A stretch of DNA of 25,285 bases from contig VSPO01000042.1 of NCBI GenBank assembly GCA_009775375.1, positions 1-25,285 of the forward strand, in the 5' to 3' direction. This document shows positions 7,514-15,455 of the stretch, in pieces. Made by a program: the position numbers and the translations under genes. The stretch's first letter is position 1; every line of letters starts with the position of its first letter. A model generated the notes under the pieces. That model was not told the DNA's origin, made no database searches, and worked only from the letters and a program-made list of their open reading frames with translations. This DNA is from Muribaculaceae bacterium (GTDB lineage: Bacteria > Bacteroidota > Bacteroidia > Bacteroidales > Muribaculaceae).

Positions 7514-8743
7514 ATGGTATTGAACTGGATCTGGATCGCGTTTTTCGCGATTGCGTTTATAATGGCCGTCGGCAAGACTATTGTCGACGGCGATTTTTCA
7601 GTGTGGTCCGACATCATGAACAGCTCCTTCTCGCAGGCCTCTTTTGCATTCGAGATCTCTCTCGGTCTGACCGGGGTGCTGACGCTCTGGCTCGGCATAA
7701 TGAAGATTGGCGAGAGGGGAGGAGTGATTGAGTTTTTCGGGCGATTGATCAGTCCGTTTTTCTCGCGTCTGTTCCCGGGCATCCCAAAGGGACATCCCGC
7801 CATGGGGGCGATTTTTATGAATATCTCGGCCAATATGCTTGGTCTCGACAATGCCGCCACTCCGATGGGTCTTCGCGCCATGCAGGAGATGCAGAGCCTC
7901 AACCCGAAGAAAGACACCGCCACCGACGCCATGATAATGTTCCTCGTCCTCAATTCGTCGGGACTTTGCCTTATTCCGGTCAGCATTATGATGTATAGGG
8001 CACAGGGAGGCGCCGCCAACCCCACCGACATCTTCCTCCCCATCCTTATAGCCACGGCCCTTGCGACGCTCGTCGGTCTGACCGCACTCTGCATAAAGCA
8101 GCGTATAAGGATCGACAGGGTCATATGGAGTTGGCTTTTGGGCATCGGCGGAGTGGTGGGCGGAGTGGTATGGCTTTTCTCCCGGCTTCCGGCCGACAAG
8201 ATGGAGCTTTATTCCACGTTTGCAGCCAATGTCATCCTCTTTTCGGTCATAATCTCGTTTATCGTGGCCGGGGTCCGGAAGCGCGTTAACGTCTACGATA
8301 CGTTTATCGAAGGAGCGAAAGAGGGATTCAAGACGGCCGTCATGATCATCCCTTATCTTGTGGCTATACTCGTGGCTATTGGCATGTTCCGTGCCTCCGG
8401 GGCGTTGGATGTCTTCACGTCGTGGGTAGAGGCCGGGGTCGGAGCATTGGGAATCGACACGCAATGGGTCGGGGCATTGCCCACGATGCTTATGAAGCCG
8501 CTGAGCGGAAGCGGGTCGTGCGCCATGATGCTCGATGTGATGAAGGAGAATGGCGCAGACGCTTTCGTCAGCCGCGTCGCAGCGGCCGTCAGAGGATCTA
8601 CCGACACCACCTTCTATATCCTTGCCGTCTACTTCGGCAGCGTCGGGGTCATGAAGACGCGCTACGCAGCCGGCTACGCCCTGCTTGCCGACCTGACCGG
8701 AGCCGTGGTCGCCGTCATCGTCGCCTACTTCTTCTTCGGGTAG
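7514..8743 (+). CDS. Fused spore maturation protein SpmA-SpmB
   Basis: The 409-aa membrane protein carries two nucleoside-recognition (Gate) domains. The N-terminal half resembles SpmA: MKIGERGGVIEFFGRL, HPAMGAIFMNISANMLGLDNAATPMGLRAM, then NSSGLCLIPVS. The C-terminal half resembles SpmB: AVMIIPYLVAILVAIGMFRASG, MLMKPLSGSGSCAMM, RGSTDTTFYILAVYFGSVG. About eight hydrophobic segments are visible. In Firmicutes the two halves are separate genes needed for spore core dehydration. The fusion is widespread in non-sporulating Bacteroidota, where its role is unknown, probably small-molecule transport. The gene starts 2 nt after trpS. Confidence 0.92.
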   Translation: MVLNWIWIAFFAIAFIMAVGKTIVDGDFSVWSDIMNSSFSQASFAFEISLGLTGVLTLWLGIMKIGERGGVIEFFGRLISPFFSRLFPGIPKGHPAMGAIFMNISANMLGLDNAATPMGLRAMQEMQSLNPKKDTATDAMIMFLVLNSSGLCLIPVSIMMYRAQGGAANPTDIFLPILIATALATLVGLTALCIKQRIRIDRVIWSWLLGIGGVVGGVVWLFSRLPADKMELYSTFAANVILFSVIISFIVAGVRKRVNVYDTFIEGAKEGFKTAVMIIPYLVAILVAIGMFRASGALDVFTSWVEAGVGALGIDTQWVGALPTMLMKPLSGSGSCAMMLDVMKENGADAFVSRVAAAVRGSTDTTFYILAVYFGSVGVMKTRYAAGYALLADLTGAVVAVIVAYFFFG

Positions 8744-8746
8744 CAG

Positions 8747-8779
8747 TCTGACACGTTCGACAAGTCCGACACGTCCGAA
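8747..8779. repeat. Degenerate 9-nt tandem repeat
   Basis: Three and two-thirds copies of a TCCGACACG-like unit (TCTGACACG, TTCGACAAG, TCCGACACG, TCCGAA) begin 3 nt after the spmAB stop and run into a T-run at 8780-8786. It may act with the T-run as a weak transcript end or be a decayed intergenic minisatellite. Confidence 0.6.
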
Positions 8780-8799
8780 TTTTTTTAACAAAATATTCG

Positions 8800-8830
8800 T
8801 TTGCGGAATCGAAAAATTTCGCTAATTTTG
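8800..8830 (+). promoter_or_regulatory. Strong Bacteroidota-type promoter ahead of the structured RNA
   Basis: TTTG (8800-8803), 19 nt, TAATTTTG (8823-8830): both elements are exact and the spacing is ideal. The predicted start at about 8836-8842 coincides with the 5' strand of the long-range helix at 8839, supporting an RNA that begins there. Confidence 0.75.
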
Positions 8831-8838
8831 CAAAAGAA

Positions 8839-9154
8839 CCCCGCGATGCGTGGTGCCTCAGAGGAGGGTTGACACCGGGCGTTGGGCGGTTCGTTTTACA
8901 TACGAAAGGCGTTTACCTGACGCTTTGTTTCTTGGCTATTCGAAACTACCACCTTTGAATTTGCAACCAAGGATGAGGCAATAGTAGGCGCCCCCTTGGG
9001 TACGTTTATGTGCTTCCAACTCATTTCTTTTGAAGTGAGTTGGATTAATTGCATATACAGACCTCGCGGGGTGATTCTACCATTGCTCATTCAGTTGCAA
9101 GGGCTGTGGTAGGCCTCGAATAGCGGGATGAGCAGGGTGTGGCTCCCCGTTTTT
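8839..9154 (+). ncRNA. Candidate structured RNA, family unknown (about 315 nt)
   Basis: A gene-free stretch with its own promoter and terminator. CCCCGCGA (8839-8846) pairs perfectly with TCGCGGGG (9064-9071), closing a domain of about 233 nt. Inside lie TTCGT/ACGAA (8890-8905 region) and a strong hairpin with stem CCAACTCA/TGAGTTGG (about 9016-9043). After the closing helix, CTACCATTGC (9077-9086) pairs with GCAA and TGGTAG (to 9112), then the terminator follows. It lacks the conserved motifs I would expect of RNase P RNA, tmRNA or SRP RNA. 6S-like RNA cannot be excluded. It could be a housekeeping RNA next to which the defence island inserted, or a leader controlling that island. Confidence 0.5.
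9125..9154 (+). terminator. Intrinsic terminator of the structured RNA, or attenuator before the helicase
   Basis: GGG-AT-GAGC (9125-9133) pairs with GCTC-CCC (9142-9147), followed by a T5 run (9150-9154). It lies 66 nt before the helicase start. It may end a separate RNA, or act as an attenuator if the island is transcribed from the 8800 promoter. I see no second promoter between it and the helicase. Confidence 0.6.
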
Positions 9155-9219
9155 CGTTGATACAAACTGATAAGAATTGCCATTGGGGAGTCTATGGCTG
9201 TGAAAGCGATTGGCCTGCA

Positions 9220-12200
9220 ATGGAAACCCCGGCGCAACCTCAACTCATTGATAATGTCAATCAGACATTGCGTGACGATTTGATGGCTACCATCAAATCC
9301 GGCAGTCGTGTGTCTATTGCAGCCGCGAGTTTCTCGATATACGCCTTTCAGGAGCTTCGGGAGCAACTGAAAGATGTCGATGAGTTGCGCTTTATATTTA
9401 CGTCTCCCTCTTTTATCACAGAAAAAACTGACAAACAGCGGAGGGAGTTCTATATTCTGAGACTCAATAGAGAGCGTGACCTCTTCGGCTCGGAATTTGA
9501 GATTAAACTTCGCAACGAATTGTCGCTCAAGGCAGTCGCTAAGGAGTGCGCCGACTGGATCCGGCGAAAAGTCTGCTTCAAATCCAACCGCACTAATGAG
9601 AATATGATAGGTTTTATCAACGTTGATGAAACCAATTATATGCCGATAACCGGCTTCACGACAGTTGACCTTGGCTGTGAACGTGGCAATAATGCTTATC
9701 AGTTCGTGCAGCGCACGAATGCGCCGTTATCGCAATTCTACCTCAATCTGTTCGACCAAGTCTGGAACGATAATGAAAAGCTACAAGTCGTAACTGAGGA
9801 GGTGCTCGACAATATCACCAACGCCTACAAGGAGAACGCCCCGGAGTTTATCTACTTCGTGACGCTCTACAATATCTGTAACGAGTTTCTTGAAGATATT
9901 TCGGAGGACGTTCTCCCCAACGAGGCCACCGGCTTCAAGGATAGCGTCATCTGGGGAAAACTCTATAATTTCCAACGCGACGCGGCTCTCGCTATCATCA
10001 ACAAGCTTGAAAAATACAACGGCTGCATACTTGCCGATTCCGTGGGTCTCGGCAAGACGTTCACGGCCCTTTCGGTCATAAAATACTATGAGAACCGCAA
10101 CAAGTCGGTGCTCGTGCTTTGCCCTAAGAAGCTGCACGACAACTGGGTTACTTACCGCAGCAACTACGTCAACAATCCTCTGGTTGCCGACCGACTGCGC
10201 TACGACATCCTTTATCATACCGACCTTTCGCGTCAGTCCGGACAAAGCAGCGGACTCGACCTTGAGCACATCAACTGGGGCAACTACGACCTTGTCGTCA
10301 TCGACGAAAGCCACAATTTCCGCAACGGCGGCAAGGTCACGACGGACGAGAACGACGAGAATCCGCGTGAGAACCGCTATCTACAGTTGATGAACAAGGT
10401 GATCCGCGCCGGAGTCAAGACCAAGGTGCTTATGTTGTCGGCCACACCCGTCAACAACCGCTTCAACGACCTGCGCAATCAGCTTGCGCTTGCCTATGAG
10501 GGTGACAGCTCTCAGATGGATGCGCAGCTCAAAACGTCAAGCTCGCTCGACGATATTTTCCGGCAGGCCCAGGCGGCTTTCAACCGTTGGTCGAAACTCC
10601 CGGCAGAGGAGCGCACCACCAAAACCTTGCTCGAATCTCTGAGCTTCGATTTTTTTGAAGTCCTCGATAGCGTCACCATAGCCCGCTCCCGAAAGCATAT
10701 TGAACAATACTATGATACTACTGACATTGGCAAATTCCCCGAGCGATTGAGGCCTATCTCCCGGATGCCGAAGCTTACTGACCTGCCGACTGCCGTCAGC
10801 TTCAATGATATTTTCGTCAGCGTTTCGGAACTGAACCTCGCCATCTACGCGCCCTCTGATTTCATCTTGCCAAGCAAGTTGGAGAAGTATATGGAGGTGC
10901 GCGAGGATGGCCGCTTCGGCAATCTTTCCCGCAGTGGCCGTGAACGTGGCATCCGGCAGCTTATGAGCATCAACCTGCTCAAACGCCTTGAAAGTTCCGT
11001 CAATTCTTTCCGCCTTACTCTTGAGCGAATCAGTAAGTACATAGAGCGGACAATTGAGGCCATTGACGCGGAGGCGGCGAAACACTCAGGTTCGATGGTA
11101 AGCGACTATGATTTCTCCTACGGCCTTGATTTCGACGAACGGGAAGACACGGTATTCATCGGCAACAGGAAGACGAAAATCGCATTGGAGGATATGGATT
11201 ATATCCAGTGGCGAGGCTATCTCGCCAAAGACCTCGAAAACCTGAATACCCTGCTCTTCATGCTCGAAGACATCACGCCGGAGCATGATAGCAAACTTCA
11301 GATGCTTATCGAGGATATCCGCAATAAGTTTGCCAATCCCATAAACGGCAACAATAAGAAAATCCTAGTCTTCACCGCCTTCTCCGACACGGCCCGGTAT
11401 CTCTACGAGAACATCGCTCCCGTGGTAAAAGGACTTGGCTCCAACATAGGCCTCATAAGCGGCGACAATGTTGGGACATCGCTCAATGTAGGGACATCGC
11501 TTCGCGATGTTTCTGATATCCGCGACAGCCGAAATGCCAGCCGAAATGCCATCAGACATGCCGGAGGCATGCCCCTACATGATTTTTCCCGCATCCTCAC
11601 TCTTTTCTCGCCAATATCCAAGGAGAAGGCTTCGCTCTATCCCAACATTTCGGAGGAAATCGACGTACTCATCGCCACGGATTGCATCTCCGAGGGTCAG
11701 AACCTCCAGGACTGCGACTATCTCATTAACTACGACATACACTGGAACCCGGTTCGCATAATACAGCGCTTTGGGCGCATTGATCGTATTGGCTCGCGTA
11801 ACTCCGTCATTCAGCTTGTCAATTATTGGCCTGACATGGACCTCGACGACTATATCAATCTTAAAGGTCGTGTGGAGGCTCGTATGAAAGTGTCGGTGCT
11901 GACCGCCACGGGTGACGACAATCCTCTCTCAGCCGAGGAACAAGGCGACCTCAAATATCGTCGCGACCAGTTGGAGCGACTGAAAGAGGAGGTCGTGGAC
12001 ATTGAGGAGATGAGTACGGGAGTATCAATCATGGACTTGGGTCTTAACGAGTTCCGTCTCGACCTGCTCGATTACATGCGCGGCAGTCACGACATCGAGC
12101 ATACCCCGATGGGACTTCATGCCATTGTTCCCTCAACTATGGACGCGCCTCCGGGGGTCGTTTTCGTGCTCAAAAATCGCAACAACGAAATCAACATCGA

Positions 12201-12549
12201 CCGCAAGAACCGATTGCATCCCTTCTATATGGTCTATATCTCCAAGGAATCGGAGGTGATTGTTGATCATCTCGACCCAAAGGGACTCCTCGACCGCATG
12301 CGCCATCTGTGCCGCAGCAAATCAGAGCCGATAGCCGACTTATGCCGCAAATTCAACGCCGAGACACGCGACGGCCAGCGCATGTCCACCTACTCCCGCC
12401 TCCTCGGCAACGCCATCTCCTCGATAATCAAAACGAAAGAGACCACCGACCTCTTCTCCTTCCTCGAAGGCGACAGCGGCTCCCTTTTCTCCGGTGATGT
12501 CCGCGGCCTCGACGATTTTGAATTAATCTGTTTTCTAATTGTTCGCTGA
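9220..12549 (+). CDS. PLD-like/SNF2-type helicase of a restriction-modification island
   Basis: The 1109-aa protein starts with a phospholipase D-like region (about residues 1-150, e.g. SRVSIAAASFSIYAFQELREQL), followed by a superfamily 2 helicase. Motif I is DSVGLGKT (about residue 273), motif II is VVIDESHNFRNGG (about 361), motif III is MLSATPVNNR (about 406). In the C-terminal helicase lobe are LIATDCISEGQNLQDCDYLINYD and motif VI QRFGRIDRIGS (about 848). Such helicases occur beside methyltransferase genes in defence islands and should move on or remodel DNA. I use ATG 9220 (METPAQPQLIDN) because homologous proteins begin near LIDN. An in-frame GTG at 9139 lies inside the terminator hairpin. 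Residues about 750-786 are an in-frame insertion of palindromic repeats at 11471-11579. The DUF4391 gene follows at once. Confidence 0.88.
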   Translation: METPAQPQLIDNVNQTLRDDLMATIKSGSRVSIAAASFSIYAFQELREQLKDVDELRFIFTSPSFITEKTDKQRREFYILRLNRERDLFGSEFEIKLRNELSLKAVAKECADWIRRKVCFKSNRTNENMIGFINVDETNYMPITGFTTVDLGCERGNNAYQFVQRTNAPLSQFYLNLFDQVWNDNEKLQVVTEEVLDNITNAYKENAPEFIYFVTLYNICNEFLEDISEDVLPNEATGFKDSVIWGKLYNFQRDAALAIINKLEKYNGCILADSVGLGKTFTALSVIKYYENRNKSVLVLCPKKLHDNWVTYRSNYVNNPLVADRLRYDILYHTDLSRQSGQSSGLDLEHINWGNYDLVVIDESHNFRNGGKVTTDENDENPRENRYLQLMNKVIRAGVKTKVLMLSATPVNNRFNDLRNQLALAYEGDSSQMDAQLKTSSSLDDIFRQAQAAFNRWSKLPAEERTTKTLLESLSFDFFEVLDSVTIARSRKHIEQYYDTTDIGKFPERLRPISRMPKLTDLPTAVSFNDIFVSVSELNLAIYAPSDFILPSKLEKYMEVREDGRFGNLSRSGRERGIRQLMSINLLKRLESSVNSFRLTLERISKYIERTIEAIDAEAAKHSGSMVSDYDFSYGLDFDEREDTVFIGNRKTKIALEDMDYIQWRGYLAKDLENLNTLLFMLEDITPEHDSKLQMLIEDIRNKFANPINGNNKKILVFTAFSDTARYLYENIAPVVKGLGSNIGLISGDNVGTSLNVGTSLRDVSDIRDSRNASRNAIRHAGGMPLHDFSRILTLFSPISKEKASLYPNISEEIDVLIATDCISEGQNLQDCDYLINYDIHWNPVRIIQRFGRIDRIGSRNSVIQLVNYWPDMDLDDYINLKGRVEARMKVSVLTATGDDNPLSAEEQGDLKYRRDQLERLKEEVVDIEEMSTGVSIMDLGLNEFRLDLLDYMRGSHDIEHTPMGLHAIVPSTMDAPPGVVFVLKNRNNEINIDRKNRLHPFYMVYISKESEVIVDHLDPKGLLDRMRHLCRSKSEPIADLCRKFNAETRDGQRMSTYSRLLGNAISSIIKTKETTDLFSFLEGDSGSLFSGDVRGLDDFELICFLIVR
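11471..11579. repeat. In-frame cassette of palindromic repeats inside the helicase gene
   Basis: Contains a partial unit (11471-11482, TTGGGACATCGC), a unit with stem ACATCGC/GCGATGT and loop TTC (11487-11510, starting TGTAGGGAC), a perfect 12-nt tandem duplication (AGCCGAAATGCC at 11527 and 11539), and an opposite-facing unit with stem ATGCC/GGCAT ending CCCCTACA (11556-11579). The outer TGTAGGG and CCCTACA face each other and bracket the cassette. It is open in the helicase frame and sits between two helicase-lobe motifs where a loop would be tolerated. Confidence 0.8.
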
Positions 12550-12550
12550 T

Positions 12551-13147
12551 GTGTTAGGACTGCCAAAATCCACAGAAGTCAAGAGACCGCTTCCGAAAGC
12601 GCAGCTTTACAAGCGGTTTGATTGGAAACCATCGCAACGTGAATGTTTCGATGGTGATGTCTCGCGTCTTGACTTTGTCAATTGGATTGCGCCCCGTACC
12701 CTCCCAGCAATCGCCGAGGGCAGCGAGGTAAAGGAGATATTCGTCATCGAAGTCACTCTAAAAACCCGCGACTTCGACCAAAAGAATATCATCCTGCTCG
12801 CCAAGAGTATCCCCCAGCGCGTAATATACCTCCTGCGCTACGAGGTCGAGGCCATGATTGCCGTGTACCACAGCAAACTGTTCACCTCGCCGTGGAAATC
12901 GTTGGACTCTGTAACGGTTGAGCTTTCCGGCCTCAATCTCGATGCTGTATGGCAGTCAATCGTTTCTTCTATCGGTCAATTCTCGGTAGACCAAGACAAG
13001 TCGCTCACAGAGCAAATCAAAGTTGACGAAGAACACGAAAAACTTCACCGTCAAATCGCCGCCCTGGAGCGTCAGATGAACGCCACCAAACAACCCAGAC
13101 GAAAAAGAGAGCTTTTTCTTGAACTCCAAAAACTGAAACAACAATAA
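12551..13147 (+). CDS. DUF4391 domain protein
   Basis: The 198-aa protein is recognised as DUF4391 by its opening (LGLPKSTEVKRPLPKAQLYKRF), the mid-region EVKEIFVIEVTLKTRDF and AKSIPQRVIYLLRYEVEAMIAVYHSKLF, and the C-terminal coiled coil (about residues 155-198, LHRQIAALERQMNATKQPRRKRELFLELQKLK in outline, given here only as a landmark). The biochemical role is unknown. It occurs next to helicase and methyltransferase genes. GTG 12551 gives the family-like start MLGLPKST and lies 1 nt after the helicase stop. A TTG at 12539 is the alternative and would overlap the helicase by 11 nt. It is followed 9 nt later by mod, so the genes are co-transcribed. Confidence 0.8.
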   Translation: MLGLPKSTEVKRPLPKAQLYKRFDWKPSQRECFDGDVSRLDFVNWIAPRTLPAIAEGSEVKEIFVIEVTLKTRDFDQKNIILLAKSIPQRVIYLLRYEVEAMIAVYHSKLFTSPWKSLDSVTVELSGLNLDAVWQSIVSSIGQFSVDQDKSLTEQIKVDEEHEKLHRQIAALERQMNATKQPRRKRELFLELQKLKQQ

Positions 13148-13604
13148 CACAATACAATGGATAAACTACGAATGAAAACCCATGACGCCTCGGAGGGCAA
13201 TGTGGCAAAGATTGCCATGTTGTTCCCACAATGCGTTACTGAGCGACTAAATAAAGACGGCAAGCCGGAATTTGCTATCGACTTCGACAAACTTAGGGCT
13301 GAGCTGTCGAAGGATGTGCTCGACGATGGAGAGGAACGTTATCAATTTACGTGGCCTGATAAACGAGCGGCATCGCGTCTTGCCAATACTCCGACCGATA
13401 AAACACTTCGCCCGGATGTCGATGCTTCTGTCGATTTCTGGAATACTGAAAATCTTTACATCGAGGGAGATAACCTCGACGTACTGAAAGTTCTCCGCGA
13501 AAACTATCTCGGTAAGGTCAAGATGATTTACATCGACCCTCCCTATAACACCGGCAACGACTTTGTATACAACGACGATTTTGCACAGGATTATGCGGAT
13601 TGGC

Positions 13605-13628
13605 GTAGGGACGCGATTAATCGCGTCC
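13605..13628. repeat. Palindromic repeat unit inside mod
   Basis: GTAGGG then the perfect 20-nt palindrome GGACGCGATTAATCGCGTCC (13609-13628). It encodes part of WRRDAINRVRDE, which interrupts the stretch between the DPPY motif region and the GRFHTDW segment. It shares the TAGGGAC...GTCC frame with the other units but has a different inner stem. Confidence 0.7.
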
Positions 13629-14138
13629 GCGATGAAGAAGGCAACCTCACTGCCGACCCCATGCAGCGCAATCCCGAAAGCAATGGTCGCTTCCACACCG
13701 ATTGGCTCAACATGATATATCCTCGCCTTAAAGTCGCTCGTGACCTACTTGCTGATGATGGTGTTATTTTCATCTCTATTGATGAAAGTGAATGTGAAAA
13801 TATGCGTAAAGTTTGTGATGAAATCTTCGGAGAAAGAAATCTCGTAGCTCAGATTCCATGGCAGTCAAGAGCATCTATTCAGAATGACACTGACTTTAGT
13901 ATAAATCATGAGTATATCATTGTTTATGCAAAGATACGTAGACAAGAGAACAGACGTCTTAAGGAATCTAACTCCAGCGTTTGGTATAGGCGAGATAGTT
14001 TTGTATGTCGTCCACTGCCTTTGGATAAATCAAGATTTGACAATCCCGACAATGACCCAAGAGGCTTATGGAAGGCTGACCCATTTGATGCTCCTAATAT
14101 TCGACCGAATTTAACCTATCCTATCACTAATCCCAATA

Positions 14139-14168
14139 CTGGAGAACTGACAGTTGTCAGTTCTCCAG
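14139..14168. repeat. 14-bp perfect inverted repeat with 2-nt spacer at the mod frameshift
   Basis: CTGGAGAACTGACA (14139-14152) is followed by GT and then its exact complement TGTCAGTTCTCCAG (14155-14168). It falls on the point where the Mod reading frame breaks and about 34 nt of conserved coding sequence appear to be missing. Confidence 0.85.
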
Positions 14169-14635
14169 TGCCTTGTCTGACAATCGTATCGTTTGGGGTG
14201 CAGACGGTAAAGGGCGCCCTCAACTTAAGGTGTTCTATGAAGAAAAGAAGGCTTTTGGTTCTGTTGATAATTCTTGGTTCTCGGCAGAAAGAGTAGGCAC
14301 GGCTACGAACGGGACTAAGGAGCTGATGAAGATTTTCGATGGTGCTAAATATTTCGATACACCTAAGCCTGTAACACTTCTTTCGAAATTACTTTTTCTG
14401 GGTAACCTCATAGATGGAGACATAGTCCTTGACTTCTTCAGCGGCAGTGCCACTACCGCCCACGCTGTAATGAAACTCAACGCCGAGGATGGAGGCAAGC
14501 GCAAATTCATTATGGTGCAGCTCCCGGAAGTTACCGATGAAAAGAGCGAAGCGCGTAAGGCCGGGTATGAAAACATCTGCCAAATAGGAGAGGAGCGTAT
14601 TCGCCGTGCCGGAAGGAAAATATTGGAATCAATGC

Positions 14636-14730
14636 GTAGGGACATGCCTTCGGCATCTGGCAAAGGTGATGGATTGTTTGCCAATGAAACATCGCAAAGC
14701 GATGTCCCTACAAAAAGCGATGTCCCTACA
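14636..14730. repeat. In-frame cassette of palindromic repeats inside mod
   Basis: A unit GTAGGGACATGCC-TTC-GGCAT (14636-14656) faces a unit ACATCGC-AAA-GCGATGT-CCCTACA (14689-14712), followed by a near-perfect tandem copy AGCGATGTCCCTACA (14716-14730). The product carries the repeated SDVPT peptide. The cassette precedes the conserved LDVGFRVLKLD segment, where relatives have little or no sequence. Confidence 0.8.
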
Positions 14731-15196
14731 TTGGATGTCGGCTTCCGTGTCCTCAAACTCGATTCGTCGAACATGGAGGATGTGTACTATACTCCCGAAG
14801 ACTTCAGCGAACAGAACTTGTTCAATTCCGTCGACAATGTGAAGTCTGACCGCACTCCGCTTGACCTGCTTTTCCAGGTGATGCCTGAACTTAACATCGA
14901 GCTATCTGCTAAGATAGAGGAAAAGGAGGTCAACGGCAAAAAGGTGTTTTTCGTAGATGGCACTTATCTTATCGCCACGTTTGATACCGATGTCAATGAG
15001 TCCACCGTGACGGAGCTTGCCAAGATGAAGCCGCAATATTTCGTGATGCGCGATTCCTCTGCTGCCAACGATAACGTCCTCGACAACTTCGACCAGATCT
15101 TCCGCCACTGCTCCCCCGACACCATCCGCAAGATGATTTGAGGATGTGGCTGGAATTATTTATTAACCTAAAACCTCGTATATCAAAAAAATGTTT

Positions 15197-15204
15197 TAAT
15201 TTTG
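15197..15204 (+). promoter_or_regulatory. Possible -7 element for the toxin-antitoxin/res segment
   Basis: TAATTTTG is an exact -7 match, but no TTG lies 19-20 nt upstream. It begins 56 nt after the mod stop and about 250 nt before the small ORF, so transcription of the second half of the island may start here. Confidence 0.4.
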
Positions 15205-15455
15205 CAGATAAAGAAGATTCTTATTAGTGTGATCTACGTTATGTCCTACAAGCAGACGGAGCGCATATAGGTCGTAAAATAACTTATATGCCACGAAAGA
15301 TAACTGGATTTAGCCAAAAACGCGGTTCCCGTGGTTTGTTTGTGGTGATCGTGGTTTGAAGTTTCTGTCAGTTGCGAGCTTTACCAACTAAGGTTTGATG
15401 ATTTAGCTGACACACTAATGACTTATTAATCGGATTCTTTCCTAAATTGAAAACC
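15205..15455. other. Intergenic stretch between mod and the toxin-antitoxin-like pair
   Basis: No gene, tRNA or clear terminator is visible. It contains a short direct repeat of GTGGTTTG-like words near 15334-15358 and is more AT-rich than the flanking genes. It may be the leader of the toxin-antitoxin/res transcript or the left flank of an inserted module. Confidence 0.5.

Larger units (their letters stand above)
13157..15141 (+). pseudogene. Type III-like DNA methyltransferase (Mod), frameshifted
   Basis: Beta-class N6-adenine or N4-cytosine methyltransferase, the recognition and modification subunit of type III-like R-M. The first frame (from ATG 13157) has NLYIEGDNLDVLKVL and the catalytic motif IDPPYNTGND (about residue 126), then GRFHTDWLNMIYPRLKVARDLL and DPRGLWKADPFDAPNIRPNLTYPITNPNTGE. 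The frame is then lost. The second frame (-1, open to 15141) resumes with SDNRIVWGADGKGRPQLKVFYEEKK and carries the AdoMet motif LDFFSGSATTAHAV, then LDVGFRVLKLDSSNM. About 22 residues usually separate NPNTG from the SDNRIV-type segment. Here only 32 nt lie between them, a net loss of about 34 nt. The break coincides with an inverted repeat at 14139-14168. In-frame palindromic repeats sit at 13605-13628 and 14636-14730. Confidence 0.85.

Noticed and set aside
7598..8791. 397-codon minus-strand open frame opposite spmAB
   Set aside because: Low-complexity, His/Asp/Gly/Arg-rich translation typical of an antisense shadow; spmAB is clearly real.
8896..9090. 64-codon minus-strand frame inside the candidate RNA
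   Set aside because: It crosses the strong hairpin and other pairing elements, and no promoter or family resemblance was found. Structure explains the stretch better, though a small protein is not fully excluded.
8839..9154. RNase P RNA, tmRNA or SRP RNA
   Set aside because: I could not find the GAGGAAAGTCCG-type RNase P core, a tmRNA tag frame with a CCA end, or the SRP GGTCAGG/AAGCAGCCA-type apical motif.
14120..14175. Programmed -1 frameshifting in mod
   Set aside because: No canonical slippery heptamer is visible, and about 34 nt of conserved sequence appear missing, so a mutation is more likely.
11471..14730. CRISPR-like repeats
   Set aside because: The repeats are irregularly spaced, lie inside coding frames, face both ways and have no unique spacers of constant length.
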